A stretch of 17,651 bases of DNA from Ophiocordyceps camponoti-saundersi (nom. inval.) (GCA_003339415.1 PDHQ01000526.1:1-17651), one strand, 5' to 3'; shown: positions 1 through 8,700, numbered from the stretch's first letter. Notes: generated by a model from the sequence alone, not told the origin. Numbers and translations: made by a program.

Positions 1-95
<95 letters not shown>

Positions 96-98
96 TTT
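1..98. repeat. (TTAT)n microsatellite, left edge
   Basis: An uninterrupted tetranucleotide array of about 24.5 units that runs off the left end of the window; the first break in the period is at position 99. It is not a telomere: no TTAGGG is present. A CATT array would turn into exactly this TATT array if every CpA were converted by RIP, so the array may be an original TTAT repeat or a fully mutated CATT repeat. The absence of any other substitution fits either explanation or a recent expansion. Confidence 0.97.
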
Positions 99-1082
99 TA
101 AAACTTTAATAAGAGAAACTTAACTTTTTTAAAAAGTTTTAAGCTAAATTATAATATTTAAAGCTTAATTTAGCTAAGGCTTATAAGATTATTTTATACT
201 TTTTAATAAGTAATAATATCTCTTTTAACGCTATTAACTTAGTATTTTTTTAAAGCTTTTAAGCTTTTATAATTTATAAGTTATTTATTTTTCTTTACTT
301 TTTTACTTTTTTTTAACTTATATTACTAGTTTTTTTACTAAAAACTATTTAAAGATTTATATAAAAAAGCTTAAAAAGCTTTTAAGTAAGGAATTTAAAA
401 AAAAAGAAAAATTTACTAAATAGTAAATTAAATAAGTATATTAAAGCCTTTTAAGTTTTTAATTTAATATTTTATATTTTAATATTTAATACTTAAGTAG
501 CTTATATATAGATAATTTTAATATATATTTTTTCGGATTATATATTATATAATTATCTTATATAGAATTTTTTTAATTATTTTATTAATTTTAAAAAGTA
601 ATTTTATATTATTAAAATACTATATAAGTTTTATATTTTTTAAAAAGCTTTACTTACTTTAAATATTTATCTAGCTTTAGATTATTTAATAGTATATAAG
701 TAAGTTATTTTACTATTATTTTTTATCTTTCTTTACTTATTTCTTTATAGCTTTATAAAAGATAATACGGGTAATAATAATATCTTCGTAGCTTTTTATT
801 AAAAAGCTTATTTAAGGTTTTTTAAAAGTCTTTTAAAAGAGATTTACGCTATATAGCGTATATTATTAACTTTATAATATAAAATATACTAAAAGCCTTT
901 TTATTATTAGCCTTATATAATATTATTTTTTCTAACTATATTTATTTATAACAAATAGCTTTAGAGATAGAAAATATAAATATATAAAGTAAAAATATTA
1001 TTTTTTCTAGTAAGTTTTTTTATTTATCTATTTATTTATTTTACTAAATTTTCTAGCTTTTTTTAACTAAGTTTAAAAAGTT
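99..1082. other. AT-rich RIP-mutated flank, no gene seen
   Basis: About 1 kb of extremely AT-rich DNA with only scattered C and G, mostly in AAGCTT- and TAGCTA-like words. One CA is left near 952 (ACAAA). I see no conserved protein motif in any frame, no RNA gene and no long repeat. It is the left target DNA of the retrotransposon that follows and is probably older relic sequence mutated past recognition. Confidence 0.7.
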
Positions 1083-1087
1083 ATAAT
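1083..1087. repeat. Left target-site duplication (ATAAT)
   Basis: ATAAT immediately precedes the 5' LTR, and the same five bases follow the 3' LTR at 7629-7633. Five-base duplications are normal for Ty3/gypsy integrases. In DNA this AT-rich a 5-bp match alone is weak, but it falls exactly at the two LTR ends, which were set independently by the gap-free LTR alignment. Confidence 0.8.
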
Positions 1088-1273
1088 TATAAAAAATTCG
1101 GGCTATGCCCGAATAACTAAGTTACGTAAAGTAATTAGTTATATCCGCGCGCAACGCGCGCGCAGATCGCTTACCCCTATTAGGCGTTATAACCCCTTCT
1201 ATATAGCTTTTTATAATTATTTTAAATAATAAAGTTACCTCCTTATAGATAGCCCGGAGGCCGAACCCTTATA
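1088..1273 (+). repeat. 5' LTR of the gypsy element
   Basis: This 186-bp repeat aligns base for base with 7443-7628 (constant offset 6355, no gaps). It starts TATAA and ends TTATA, consistent with the canonical TG...CA ends converted to TA...TA by RIP. Inside are a perfect 8-bp hairpin at 1096-1114 and a CpG-only block at 1145-1163. Against the 3' copy I count about 30 differences by eye, of which one (near 1147) is a transversion and the rest C/T or G/A. An LTR normally holds the promoter and polyadenylation signal; neither can be pinpointed in the mutated sequence. Confidence 0.95.
1096..1114. repeat. Perfect hairpin in the 5' LTR
   Basis: ATTCGGGC, a 3-nt TAT loop, then GCCCGAAT form a perfect 8-bp inverted repeat near the LTR start. 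In the 3' LTR (7451-7469) the left arm is identical, but the right arm carries four transitions, so the structure survives only in this copy. Confidence 0.85.
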
Positions 1274-1293
1274 TAGAATAACTATTATTACGA
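1274..1293 (+). other. Putative primer binding site
   Basis: The bases directly after the 5' LTR read TAGAATAACTATTATTACGA. A tRNA primer site normally begins TGG, the complement of the tRNA CCA end, and TGG becomes TAG under RIP. The position is right and the first triplet is consistent, but the remainder is too altered to name the tRNA, and some chromoviruses (Tf1 type) prime themselves instead. Confidence 0.35.
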
Positions 1294-3181
1294 TAGATAA
1301 CCCTATTTTTTAAGAGGTAATAATCGCTTAGCTATAATAATAATAGGCGATAATTTCTAAGCTATAGGAGGTCTTATAAGCGTAATATAATATTATTTAC
1401 TTCTTAATATAATACTGGTAATTTTAGCCGGAGCCCTCGCTATAGCTTTTATATTAGAAACCTTTTTTATTTAGCTTCTTTTTTAATAATAATAAAAATT
1501 TTTTTCTAGCTTAATAAGCCTTAATATTATATAAGCTATTAGTAAATCGCGTCTTTATTAGTAATAATTATAACTAATAAGTTTTTCTTTATTAGTATTT
1601 ATTACTTATTATTTAGTTAAAAATAGCTTTATTTTTTAAGTAAGGTAAGGAATATTAGTACTAAGTTAAGACTTTTTTTAAATATCTTAATATAATATTT
1701 ACTAACCCTTATTACTATTAGATAGCTATAATAAAGTTAGAAAAGCTTTCTTAAGGTATTTTTAAGTTATTCTCTAATTTCCTTATTTATTTTAAAATAA
1801 AATTATTACTTTTAGGAGGTATTATATAAGTAAATAAAATTAAGGTAATATATTTATATTATATACTTACTCTTAAATTATAATACTACTATCTTAAATA
1901 TAATATTCTTTTTAATAATTATATTTTAGCTATAGCTTATATCTATTCTATTACTATTAATATTAAGTTATTCCGGATTAAAAATAAAGGTTAAATACTT
2001 TTTTCCTTTACTTTTTCCTTAGTAGCTCGGGATATTAATATACTTATAATAAATATCCGCTAAATTAGTACGACCCCGGGGCGTTTTTCCCGCGGTTAGA
2101 AACGTAGTAGATATAGAAAATAGTATTTAAGACCTTACTATTCCGCTCCCCGTATTTCTATAAAGGAATATAGTAAACGTTAAGTTAAGGGACGTTATCT
2201 ACGTTATAGCTAAGTAAGCTACTTTATAAGGGATTATCTAGTATACCTATTTTCGCCTTTATCCTTATTTATATACTTCGTAAAAATAAGAGAGGCTAAC
2301 TAAGATACTTATTTAGATTAAGGAAAAGAATCCCCCTTATATTAAGTTTTTTATAAAGGGAAAGTAATTATATTAATTTAATAGATAGTAATTTAAAAAA
2401 CTAATTTATAGATATTATAAGGAATATAAATATAAGTCCTCTCCTTATTCTTATTCTTATAAATTTTATTACTTTTATTAACGCGTAAGTAAATAATAGC
2501 TATAATTACTATATTATTATAAGCGAGTTTTAAGTATAATATTATTATCTTTAATATATTCCTTTCCTTACTCTACGTATAATTTATATTATAATTTAAA
2601 TCCGCTATTAGAAATAAGTTTATTTTAAGGATTTCTCTTTAATTTATTATATTATTTAGTTTATTATTAATATCGATAGCTAATAGATACTTATAGTTAT
2701 ATATATAATCCCCGGCCTAATTTAAAATATAATTTTTAGCTCTCCTTAAATAGCGCGATATAATATATCCTTTTACGTAAGATAATAATATTTTATAATT
2801 TACTTTATAAATAACCTTATTATCCTATATAGTAAAATATAAGTTTAAAAATATTAAATAGTTACTATCCTAAGCTTAATTTTTACTATATTAATAAAGC
2901 GCGAATCTTATTAGTAAATAAGCTATTATTTTCTTACTATAAGCTTATAGGATATTTTACGTATTTTACGAATTAAAATATTATCTCTTTTTACCTTACT
3001 AGTTTCTTTATTTTCTAAGGTATCTAACTTTAGTAACTTTTTTAATAAAAAAAAAGTAAATATTTTTCCCCCTTATTATAATATATATAATTACTATATC
3101 TATTTATAATAATAGCCTAATAGATCTTTATTACTATTATCTTAAAAGCTATTATATAATATATTATATAAATACCTCCTT
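1294..3181 (+). pseudogene. Degenerate gag/protease region of the gypsy element
   Basis: By position between the LTR and reverse transcriptase, this 1.9 kb should hold the capsid/nucleocapsid gene and the aspartic protease. I looked for the CCHC zinc knuckle and for the protease D-S/T-G motif and could not place either convincingly. CCHC depends on TGC/TGT and CAC/CAT codons, which RIP destroys, so the failure is not evidence of absence. A GC-richer patch at about 2069-2098 (runs of C and G with few CA sites) is the best preserved sequence. The reading frame and start codon cannot be given. Confidence 0.5.
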
Positions 3182-3211
3182 AAAATATAAAAGTAAATTA
3201 CTAATTTAATA

Positions 3212-3730
3212 AATAAAAGATAAATTTACGTAAGCTTATTATTTATAGCCGCCTTAGTCCTCCTAGCTAAAAAGCTTAGGGGCGGCTAGTAATTTTACGT
3301 TAATTATCGGGCTTTAAATTAACTTACTAAGTAAAACCGCTATCCTTTACCCCTTATAAAGGAAACTTTATATAATCTTTCTAGCGCCCGGTAGTTTATT
3401 AAACTTAATATACGCGCCGCCTTTTATAAAATATATATCGCGAAGGGCGAGGAATATCTAATTACTTTCCGTATATATTTTAAGCTATTCGAATACCTTA
3501 TTTACCCTTTTAGTTTTACTAGCGCCCCCGCCTTATTTTAATAATATATTAATATTTCCCTAAGCGATTTTTTTAGGGATTTTATTATTACTTACCTTAA
3601 TAATATTCTTATCTATTTAGGTAGCTTATTTTTAAATTATTAAAAAAAAGTTTATATTATTCTTATAAAATTATAATAAGCTAAACTATATCTAAACTTC
3701 GATAAATACGCGTTTATAATTTATAAAGTT
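3212..3730 (+). other. Reverse transcriptase domain relic
   Basis: Codon by codon the frame reads V-L-L-A-K-K at about 3257-3274, then an F-(C)-V-(D)-Y-R-A-L-N block at 3293-3319 with RYPLPLI following, both typical of gypsy RT. Motif A is K-L-(D)-I-R-A-A-F, with its catalytic Asp codon now AAT at 3407-3409. The active-site Y-L-D-D is at 3593-3604, with both Asp codons changed to AAT, followed by I-L-I-Y. A YVKYF-type block near 3725-3740 matches the conserved KYLG region downstream. The spacing of these motifs is normal for the family, so the domain was complete before mutation. Loss of all three catalytic Asp codons makes it inactive. Confidence 0.92.
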
Positions 3731-3839
3731 AAATACTTTAAGTTTATTATTTATATTAAATAAGAGGTACGCTTAAACTTAGCTAAGATTTTAGCGATTA
3801 GAAATTAAAAAGTACTAACTTATATAAAAAATATATATA

Positions 3840-4390
3840 ATTTTATTAGCTTTATAAACTTTTATTATAATTTTATCCCTTAGTTTTCCTCCCTTATAGC
3901 CTTACTTATTACTTTTATAAAGCGTAACGCCCCCTTCGATTAGACCTTAGCTTATTAAGACGCTTTTAAGCGACTAAAATACGCGTTTATCTCCTCCCCC
4001 GCCCTCGCTTAATAAAGCCCCGATCTCGATATTATTATAAAAGTAAATTATTTAGGTAAGGTAATTAGTAGCTATCTCTCCTAGCGTAGTTAGAATTAAA
4101 TCTTACTATTTATAATATATTTTTTTTAAAAGCTTTAGCTTACGGAATAGAATTATATAATTTATAATAAGGAACTTTTTACTATTATTTACTATTTTAA
4201 AATATAGTTAGCTAAACTTTAAAGCGTCTCCTCCTTATTTACTATATTTATAGATTATAAAGCTTTAGAATATTTTATAACTCCTAAAGCTATATTAAAA
4301 TACTAAGCTTAATAAGCTAAAATATTTACTTTTTTTAACTTTTATTTATAATACCGCTTAGGTAAGTAAGCTACCTAGCCTAATACCTTT
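3840..4390 (+). other. RT connection and RNase H domain relic
   Basis: F-I-S-F-I-N-F-Y-Y-N-F-I at about 3842-3877 corresponds to the GFxNFYRxFI connection motif of gypsy RT, followed by an (A)-P-L-I-like and F-D-W-T block (Trp as TAG) and A-F-K-R-L-K. RNase H follows: S-P-D-L-D at about 4016-4030 precedes the first catalytic Asp position, now AAT at 4046-4048; N-Y-I-I-Y-N-K-E-L at about 4151-4177 is the family's NYxIHDKEL block, with the Asp codon changed to AAT and the Glu intact. A D-(H)-K-A-L-E-Y-F block near 4254-4277 and Y-R-L-G-K near 4352-4366 close the domain. All are in the pol frame. Confidence 0.88.
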
Positions 4391-4741
4391 TCTTATTATA
4401 ATTAGGAGCGATAATATACCGCTTTATATTTTAGCTATATTATATAGCTTTTATCTATTTATTTTTTTAGATTATAACTAATTTAAAGCTAAAATATTAC
4501 CTTTATAATATTAGCTTTTTTTATAAATAAGTATTTAAGGGAATTATAGCTTATAGCGTTATAGTTTAACTTATTTTATATAGTATAATATACCGTGCTA
4601 TAAGAGGGCGCTTAAAAGTTCCCTCTTAAAGCGGGTATAAAGGAGTAAATTATAAACTATTCCCTTTCCGCTAATAGCTAGCTATAGTTCCGGGGCTAAC
4701 TTTAAGTACTTAATTAAAAACCCTTAATAATTACTTTAATC

Positions 4742-5460
4742 TAAAAAACTTATAATTCCTTACTTATAAGGCACCTTAGTAAAAATATTATATTTATATT
4801 ACTTTATTATTATTATTACGAAGATAGTATATTAGCTAATATAGTATAATTTATTTAAAATTATTATTATTATAGGAATTACTTTTAACGCTATTATCGC
4901 TAAAGCTTACTATAACTATTACTACTTTTAAAAAGGTATTAGGTAACTATTTCTATAAACTTTATAATAAACCTACTTATTATAAATTTTTTTTAGCCCC
5001 GCTTTCTTATAATTATTACTAATTAGCTATTAAAATATATATAGCTAAAAGTAATAATATTTATAAAAGCTAAGTATTATATAAGATATTTTATTTATAT
5101 TTAGTAGCGTTTTTATAGCTTTTTTATAGCTATTATATCTAACTATAGTTTAAATTAAATAAGTTATTTTTAGTTAACTCTTTACTATTTTATAAATATT
5201 AAATAACTTATATTAATAGCTTATTACTTATAAACTAATAGTAATATAGAATAAATAAACTAAGAGGTATAAGCTATCTTTTATTATATAATATTATTCT
5301 CCTAGCTTAACTAGCCTTCTTACTTACTTACTTACTAACTCGCGTTAAATAATAAAAAGTTATTTATAATAAGTATAAGTCTAAATTACCTACTATATAA
5401 ATATAATTTAGACTTTATTTAATAGCTATTTACGCTTTCTATATTAATTACCTCCTTAAG
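4742..5460 (+). other. Integrase relic: HHCC zinc finger and DD35E core
   Basis: The HHCC finger reads with His as TAT at 4751-4753, the second His as an unmutated CAC at 4772-4774 in an H-L-x-K-N block, and the two Cys positions as TAT at 4862-4864 and 4871-4873. The catalytic core has T-I-S-I-(D)-F-I at 4946-4966 with the first Asp as AAC (4958-4960); the second Asp as AAC (5141-5143) after A-I-I-S; and an intact Glu GAA at 5249-5251 in an A-Y-(H)-P-x-T-(D)-x-x-T-E setting. The gaps are 60 residues (D to D) and 35 residues (D to E), the second being the diagnostic DD35E spacing of retroviral-type integrases. The zinc and Asp ligands are destroyed but the register is perfect. Confidence 0.92.
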
Positions 5461-5854
5461 GGGGCGTGCTATTACCTTTACTTAATATTTATAAGAAAAT
5501 ATCTAGCTAGCTTAGGTATTTATTATATAAGCTTAATAAAAATAGTAAAACGCCTCTAATAATACCTATCGCTTTACGGAACGATTCTAAGTTAGTAACT
5601 TTATATAGTTAGATCTTTGCTATATTTATTCTAACCGCTTATCTAAGAAACTTAATTACCTTAAAGCTAAGTATAAAATTATTATTATCTTATCCCCTTT
5701 AATTATTATACTTAATACTCTAAAAGGTATATATTTTATATTCTATATTAATTTACTTAAGTATATTATATATAATCTACTCTTATTATAATCTTTTATT
5801 AATAGCTATTTTAAACTTTTTTTATAATTTTCTAATAATAACTTATCCCTTAAC

Positions 5855-6043
5855 GAATACGAGATTAAGGAAATCCTTATTACGAAGAATACTTATAAGT
5901 AACGCTTATAAGGCTAACCCCCTTATTATTAAATATTAATAAAATAGAAAAGATATATTACGCTAACTTAAAAGCTATTAGATAGCTTATAATACTACGC
6001 TACTTTAGATAATTATAAGTTACGCTAAGGAGATATTTATATA
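5855..6043 (+). other. Chromodomain relic at the integrase C-terminus
   Basis: E-Y-E-I-K-E-I-L starts at 5855, followed by T-K-N-T-Y-K, then P-P-Y-Y, I-L-I-K-(W)-K-R-Y (5936-5956, Trp as TAG at 5945-5947), T-(W) (Trp as TAA at 5969-5971) and L-D-S-L. This is the chromodomain pattern of HP1 and chromovirus integrases. Positions matching the aromatic cage that binds methylated histone H3 lysine 9 are Tyr 5858-5860, Trp 5945-5947 and Tyr 5954-5956. In chromoviruses this domain directs insertion to silent chromatin. It is continuous with pol and has no indel. The identification rests on motif order, not a profile search. Confidence 0.85.
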
Positions 6044-6965
6044 TATAATAGCCTTAGATATACTTTTTTATTTAAACTTAATTAAGTAAATTCCTCCCCT
6101 TTTTTAGTAAATTCCTTCTAGCTTATTACGCCCCGCCCCCCTTTTATCCTTATCTTTTCTATTACTATTATAGCGTATTTAATATATTCTCTTAACTATC
6201 CTCCTTAATATTATTAGCTACTTACGCTTAGCTTAAATTACTATAATTATAAGGAAGTATATTAAGCTTAGATAATAACTTACTACGTAAGCGATTATAA
6301 CCCTTAGCTATAAATAAAGGCGATTATAAAGGCTAATTTAGCTTAGCTAAGGTATAACGAAATTAGCCTTAAGGCTTAGCTTAATATATTTAGGTATTAG
6401 GTAGTATAGAAAATACGTAGTTAAAAGGGTAAGGGGCGTAAGTTAGTAATAAAAGGGCGGCGAGATTAATAAGGGCTATATAAATATTATAGTTAGCCTT
6501 AAGCTATTACGAATAATTTTTAGCCTTAGCAGCCGCCTCCTCCCGCTATAAGGCGAGAATATCTTACTATATTTACTTTTATTACTATAAAGATTTTTTA
6601 TAATAGGCGGCGAATATATTAAGGTTAAAGATAACTTACCTTTATTACTAAGCTTAATATTACTAATATTAATATATAGCGCTACTTATTTCGCGGTAAT
6701 ATATTAATAATATAAGTATAAGAATAATATTATTACTAAAAAAGATAAGAGTATTAAAGCTAGATAGCTTAGATAACGGGGATAAGAAAATATCGGCCGT
6801 AAAGTAAAAAGTAAATTATATAATATTAAGCTATATTTTAAAATAGTTAGCGCGGGCTTAAAAAATAAGCGTTAAGATAGCGTATTAGCTAGGAGTAATA
6901 TTATTACGAGCGCGGGCGGGCGTTTAAATAGCTTTATTATTAGCGGCTATATTTTATAAATCGTA

Positions 6966-7056
6966 AGCGGCCTACTAAAAGCGTGCGTCCTTAATAAAAA
7001 GGTGCTTTTCTTATAAGCACTTATAACGCTAGGAATAGCACGCTTAATAAGCCGCT
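6966..7056. repeat. Nested imperfect inverted repeat with retained CA/TG sites
   Basis: Three pairs of arms nest around a centre near 7011: AGCGGC (6966-6971) with GCCGCT (7051-7056); AAGCGTGC (6979-6986) with GCACGCTT (7038-7045); and GTGCTT (7002-7007) with AAGCAC (7015-7020). Arm spacings are similar on the two sides (7 and 5; 15 and 17). Four of the window's roughly 40 surviving CA/TG sites are inside these arms, in mirror positions. It could fold as a hairpin in RNA or be the trace of a small palindromic insertion; no known family is recognised. Confidence 0.7.
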
Positions 7057-7337
7057 ACTTAGCTATAAATATAATTAGCTATTTTATTATTTATTAAGTT
7101 ATTTAAATAGAGCGTATATATATACGATATTTTTATTAGTAGCGCGGTATTTTTATTATCGCTATCTCCTTATATAATATACTCCCCTATAGCGTAAGTT
7201 AAAATAGACGGAGCGGCTAATATACTAATATAATAATATAAAAAAGTAATATACTAATAGAAAAAATAACGTAAAGCGGTAACGTAACGATAGCGCGAAG
7301 ACGATAAGATTAATATTTTTAGAATAGGTAATATATA

Positions 7338-7361
7338 GAAAAAGAAAAAAAAGGAAAAGGA
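7338..7361 (+). other. A/G-only tract upstream of the 3' LTR
   Basis: A run of purines on the + strand about 80-105 bp before the 3' LTR. Purine tracts near this position can act as extra plus-strand primers in LTR elements, but this one is not adjacent to the LTR, and its A-richness could itself result from G-to-A mutation. Confidence 0.3.
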
Positions 7362-7428
7362 ACGCGTAAGGGAATTTTTATTTTATTTTAGCTTATACCC
7401 TTACCGGAGATAAATATACTTTTTTCCT

Positions 7429-7442
7429 AGGGCGGCGGGGTA
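7429..7442 (+). other. Putative polypurine tract
   Basis: AGGGCGGCGGGG followed by TA ends exactly at the base before the 3' LTR, where the plus-strand primer of an LTR retrotransposon lies. It is G-rich but interrupted by two C. The position supports the + orientation; the composition is only a fair match. Confidence 0.45.
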
Positions 7443-7628
7443 TATAAGGGATTCGGGCTATACTTAAATAACTAAGTTATATAAGGTAATTAGTTATATC
7501 TCCGCGCGACGCGCGCGCGGATTACTTACCCCTATTAGGCGTTACGACCCCTTTTATACAGCTTTTTATAATCGTTCTAAATAATAAAGTTACCTTCTCG
7601 TAGATAGCTTAGAGGCCGAACCTTTATA
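7443..7628 (+). repeat. 3' LTR of the gypsy element
   Basis: The 186-bp partner of the 5' LTR, aligned without gaps. It keeps G in places where the 5' copy has A (TATAAGGG against TATAAAAA at the start) and CG at three places where the 5' copy has TA (7545-7546, 7573-7574, 7599-7600), while the reverse holds at 7480-7481. The CpG block at 7502-7520 is retained. Each LTR was therefore mutated partly independently, on both strands. Confidence 0.95.
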
Positions 7629-7633
7629 ATAAT
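7629..7633. repeat. Right target-site duplication (ATAAT)
   Basis: The same five bases as 1083-1087, immediately after the 3' LTR, marking the insertion boundary. Confidence 0.8.
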
Positions 7634-8289
7634 TATTTTAAAGTATAATATAAAGCTAAAGAAGCTTTTTAAAAAAGTCCTTAAAAGGGTAAAAATTTAA
7701 AATATTATTTTTTTAAGTTTAAATAAGGAAAAAATTCCTTTTAGTAAATATTATTTTTTATTAATATTATTACTTAAAGTAAAGATTTTCAAACTACGCT
7801 ACTTACTAAAACTCGACTTTTTATATACTAAATATAATATTATAACTTAAACTAGCAGTTTTTTATATTATAAATAATATTATAAATAAAAAATTAAAAA
7901 ATATAATAAATAACGCTAAATAGAATATATTAACTAATTTAAAATAACTTTTAAGATTTTTATAAGCTTTTTATAAGGCTTTAAGGTTTATTCTTTATTA
8001 TAGCTTTAAAAGCTTTATTTTATATTTATATAATTTTTTAGAAGCTTAATTTCTTAGCTATAAAATATAAAATTAATATAAAAGTATATATAAAAATATA
8101 GTTATAATAATCTTATATAACTATTTATAAATAGTTTTATTAAGTTTTTTAAAATAATATCTAAATTAAATAAAAACGTTTTAAAACACTATATATTATA
8201 TACTTTTTTATTAAAATTAAATTAAAAATAAGCTTATAATATAGCTTAAAACTTATAATATAAAAAAGAAATAAGCTATATATTATTAT
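7634..8289. other. AT-rich RIP-mutated flank, no gene seen
   Basis: The right target DNA of the retrotransposon has the same extreme AT composition as the left flank. It holds a small hairpin AAGGAA-AAAA-TTCCTT at 7725-7740 and three surviving CA sites (near 7790, 7855 and 8186). I see no coding motif, RNA gene or long repeat. Confidence 0.65.
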
Positions 8290-8700
8290 ATTATATTATG
8301 CTAAGGACTTATAAGGTATTTAAATATATAATAGGTAGGAAGAGAGGAAAAACTAAGCTAGGCTTAGAGGAAAACCCGTTACTAAATAGTTAGTAGCTAA
8401 TAAGGTAAAAATAGTAAGTAGAGAGAGAGTACTATAGCGGGCCTCGTGCCGGTCTACTAAATTAAAATACCGGGTCTAGGGTAAATTAAGCTAAGGTTTA
8501 GGGGTTACTAAAGCGAGGGCGGCCGCGAACTTTAATTATAAAAGGGCAAATATAAGCTAGATTTTTAATAAGAGGGAAAAATATATACCGCTATAAGGGG
8601 GGGAAAATATATACTAGTATATATTATAATACCTTATAATTAATAAATAGTCTACTATAAAGTATAAAATCTTATAGCTTATATAATATAAAGCTTTTTT
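8290..8700. other. Purine-rich segment with a GC-richer island (8436-8530)
   Basis: Composition changes sharply here: the + strand becomes rich in G and A (AGAGAGAGAG near 8420), and 8436-8530 is among the most GC-rich DNA in the window, with CCTCGTGCCGG and a GCGGCCGC at 8519-8526. It ends with runs of G near 8598-8607. I recognise no LTR, promoter or RNA gene. It may be the 5' part of the next, unidentified relic, or a piece with few CpA sites to mutate. Confidence 0.4.

Larger units (their letters stand above)
3182..6043 (+). pseudogene. pol: RIP-inactivated pol of a chromovirus (RT, RNase H, integrase, chromodomain)
   Basis: This is the best preserved coding relic in the window. One frame carries in order: the lead-in LLAKK and GG before reverse transcriptase, the RT core, the FINFYYNFI connection, RNase H, the integrase zinc finger and DD35E core, and the chromodomain. 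Stops are TAA/TAG, and where the family residue is clear they sit at Gln or Trp positions, as expected for CAA, CAG and TGG after RIP. Asp codons are commonly AAT/AAC, since G in a TG context becomes A. No frameshift is seen across about 2.86 kb. The true start lies upstream in the unrecognised gag/protease region, and the frame may continue past the chromodomain. In life the polyprotein would copy the element RNA into DNA and integrate it; this copy cannot encode it. Confidence 0.93.
6044..7428 (+). pseudogene. Unrecognised 1.4-kb region between chromodomain and 3' LTR
   Basis: This is longer than the short untranslated tail usual after a chromodomain, so the polyprotein may have had a C-terminal extension or the element an extra gene or long 3' UTR. 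The pol frame remains readable in the loose sense that stops could be former Gln or Trp codons, but no family motif is recognised. A stretch near 6553-6600 reads with several Tyr codons that could be former Cys (TGY to TAY) spaced like a small zinc-binding site; this is speculation. The sequence becomes purine-rich toward 7300, with an A/G tract near 7338-7361. It also carries the nested inverted repeat at 6966-7056. Confidence 0.5.
1088..7628 (+). mobile_element. Complete, RIP-killed Ty3/gypsy chromovirus LTR retrotransposon
   Basis: This 6541-bp element has paired 186-bp LTRs, an ATAAT duplication on both sides, a TAG (from TGG) directly after the 5' LTR as expected for a primer binding site, and a G-rich tract just before the 3' LTR, which together set the + orientation. 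The domain order reverse transcriptase, RNase H, integrase, chromodomain is that of Ty3/gypsy chromoviruses rather than Ty1/copia, where integrase comes first. All pol motifs I could place lie in one frame (codon starts at positions equal to 2 modulo 3) from about 3182 to 6040, so I see no indel there. The element is inactive: TAA/TAG codons occur throughout, most explained by CAA, CAG or TGG, and catalytic GAT/GAC codons have become AAT/AAC. The LTRs differ at about 30 of 186 positions, nearly all transitions, so LTR divergence reflects RIP and cannot date the insertion. Confidence 0.95.

Noticed and set aside
1..98. Telomere repeat at the left end
   Set aside because: The unit is TTAT, not TTAGGG or a known fungal variant, and no such units occur elsewhere in the window.
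1088..7628. Ty1/copia classification
   Set aside because: Integrase lies after RT/RNase H, and a chromodomain follows it; copia has integrase before RT.
8436..8530. tRNA, 5S rRNA or solo LTR
   Set aside because: No A/B box, no cloverleaf arms and no second copy in the window; the GC-rich words do not match the LTRs at 1088 or 7443.
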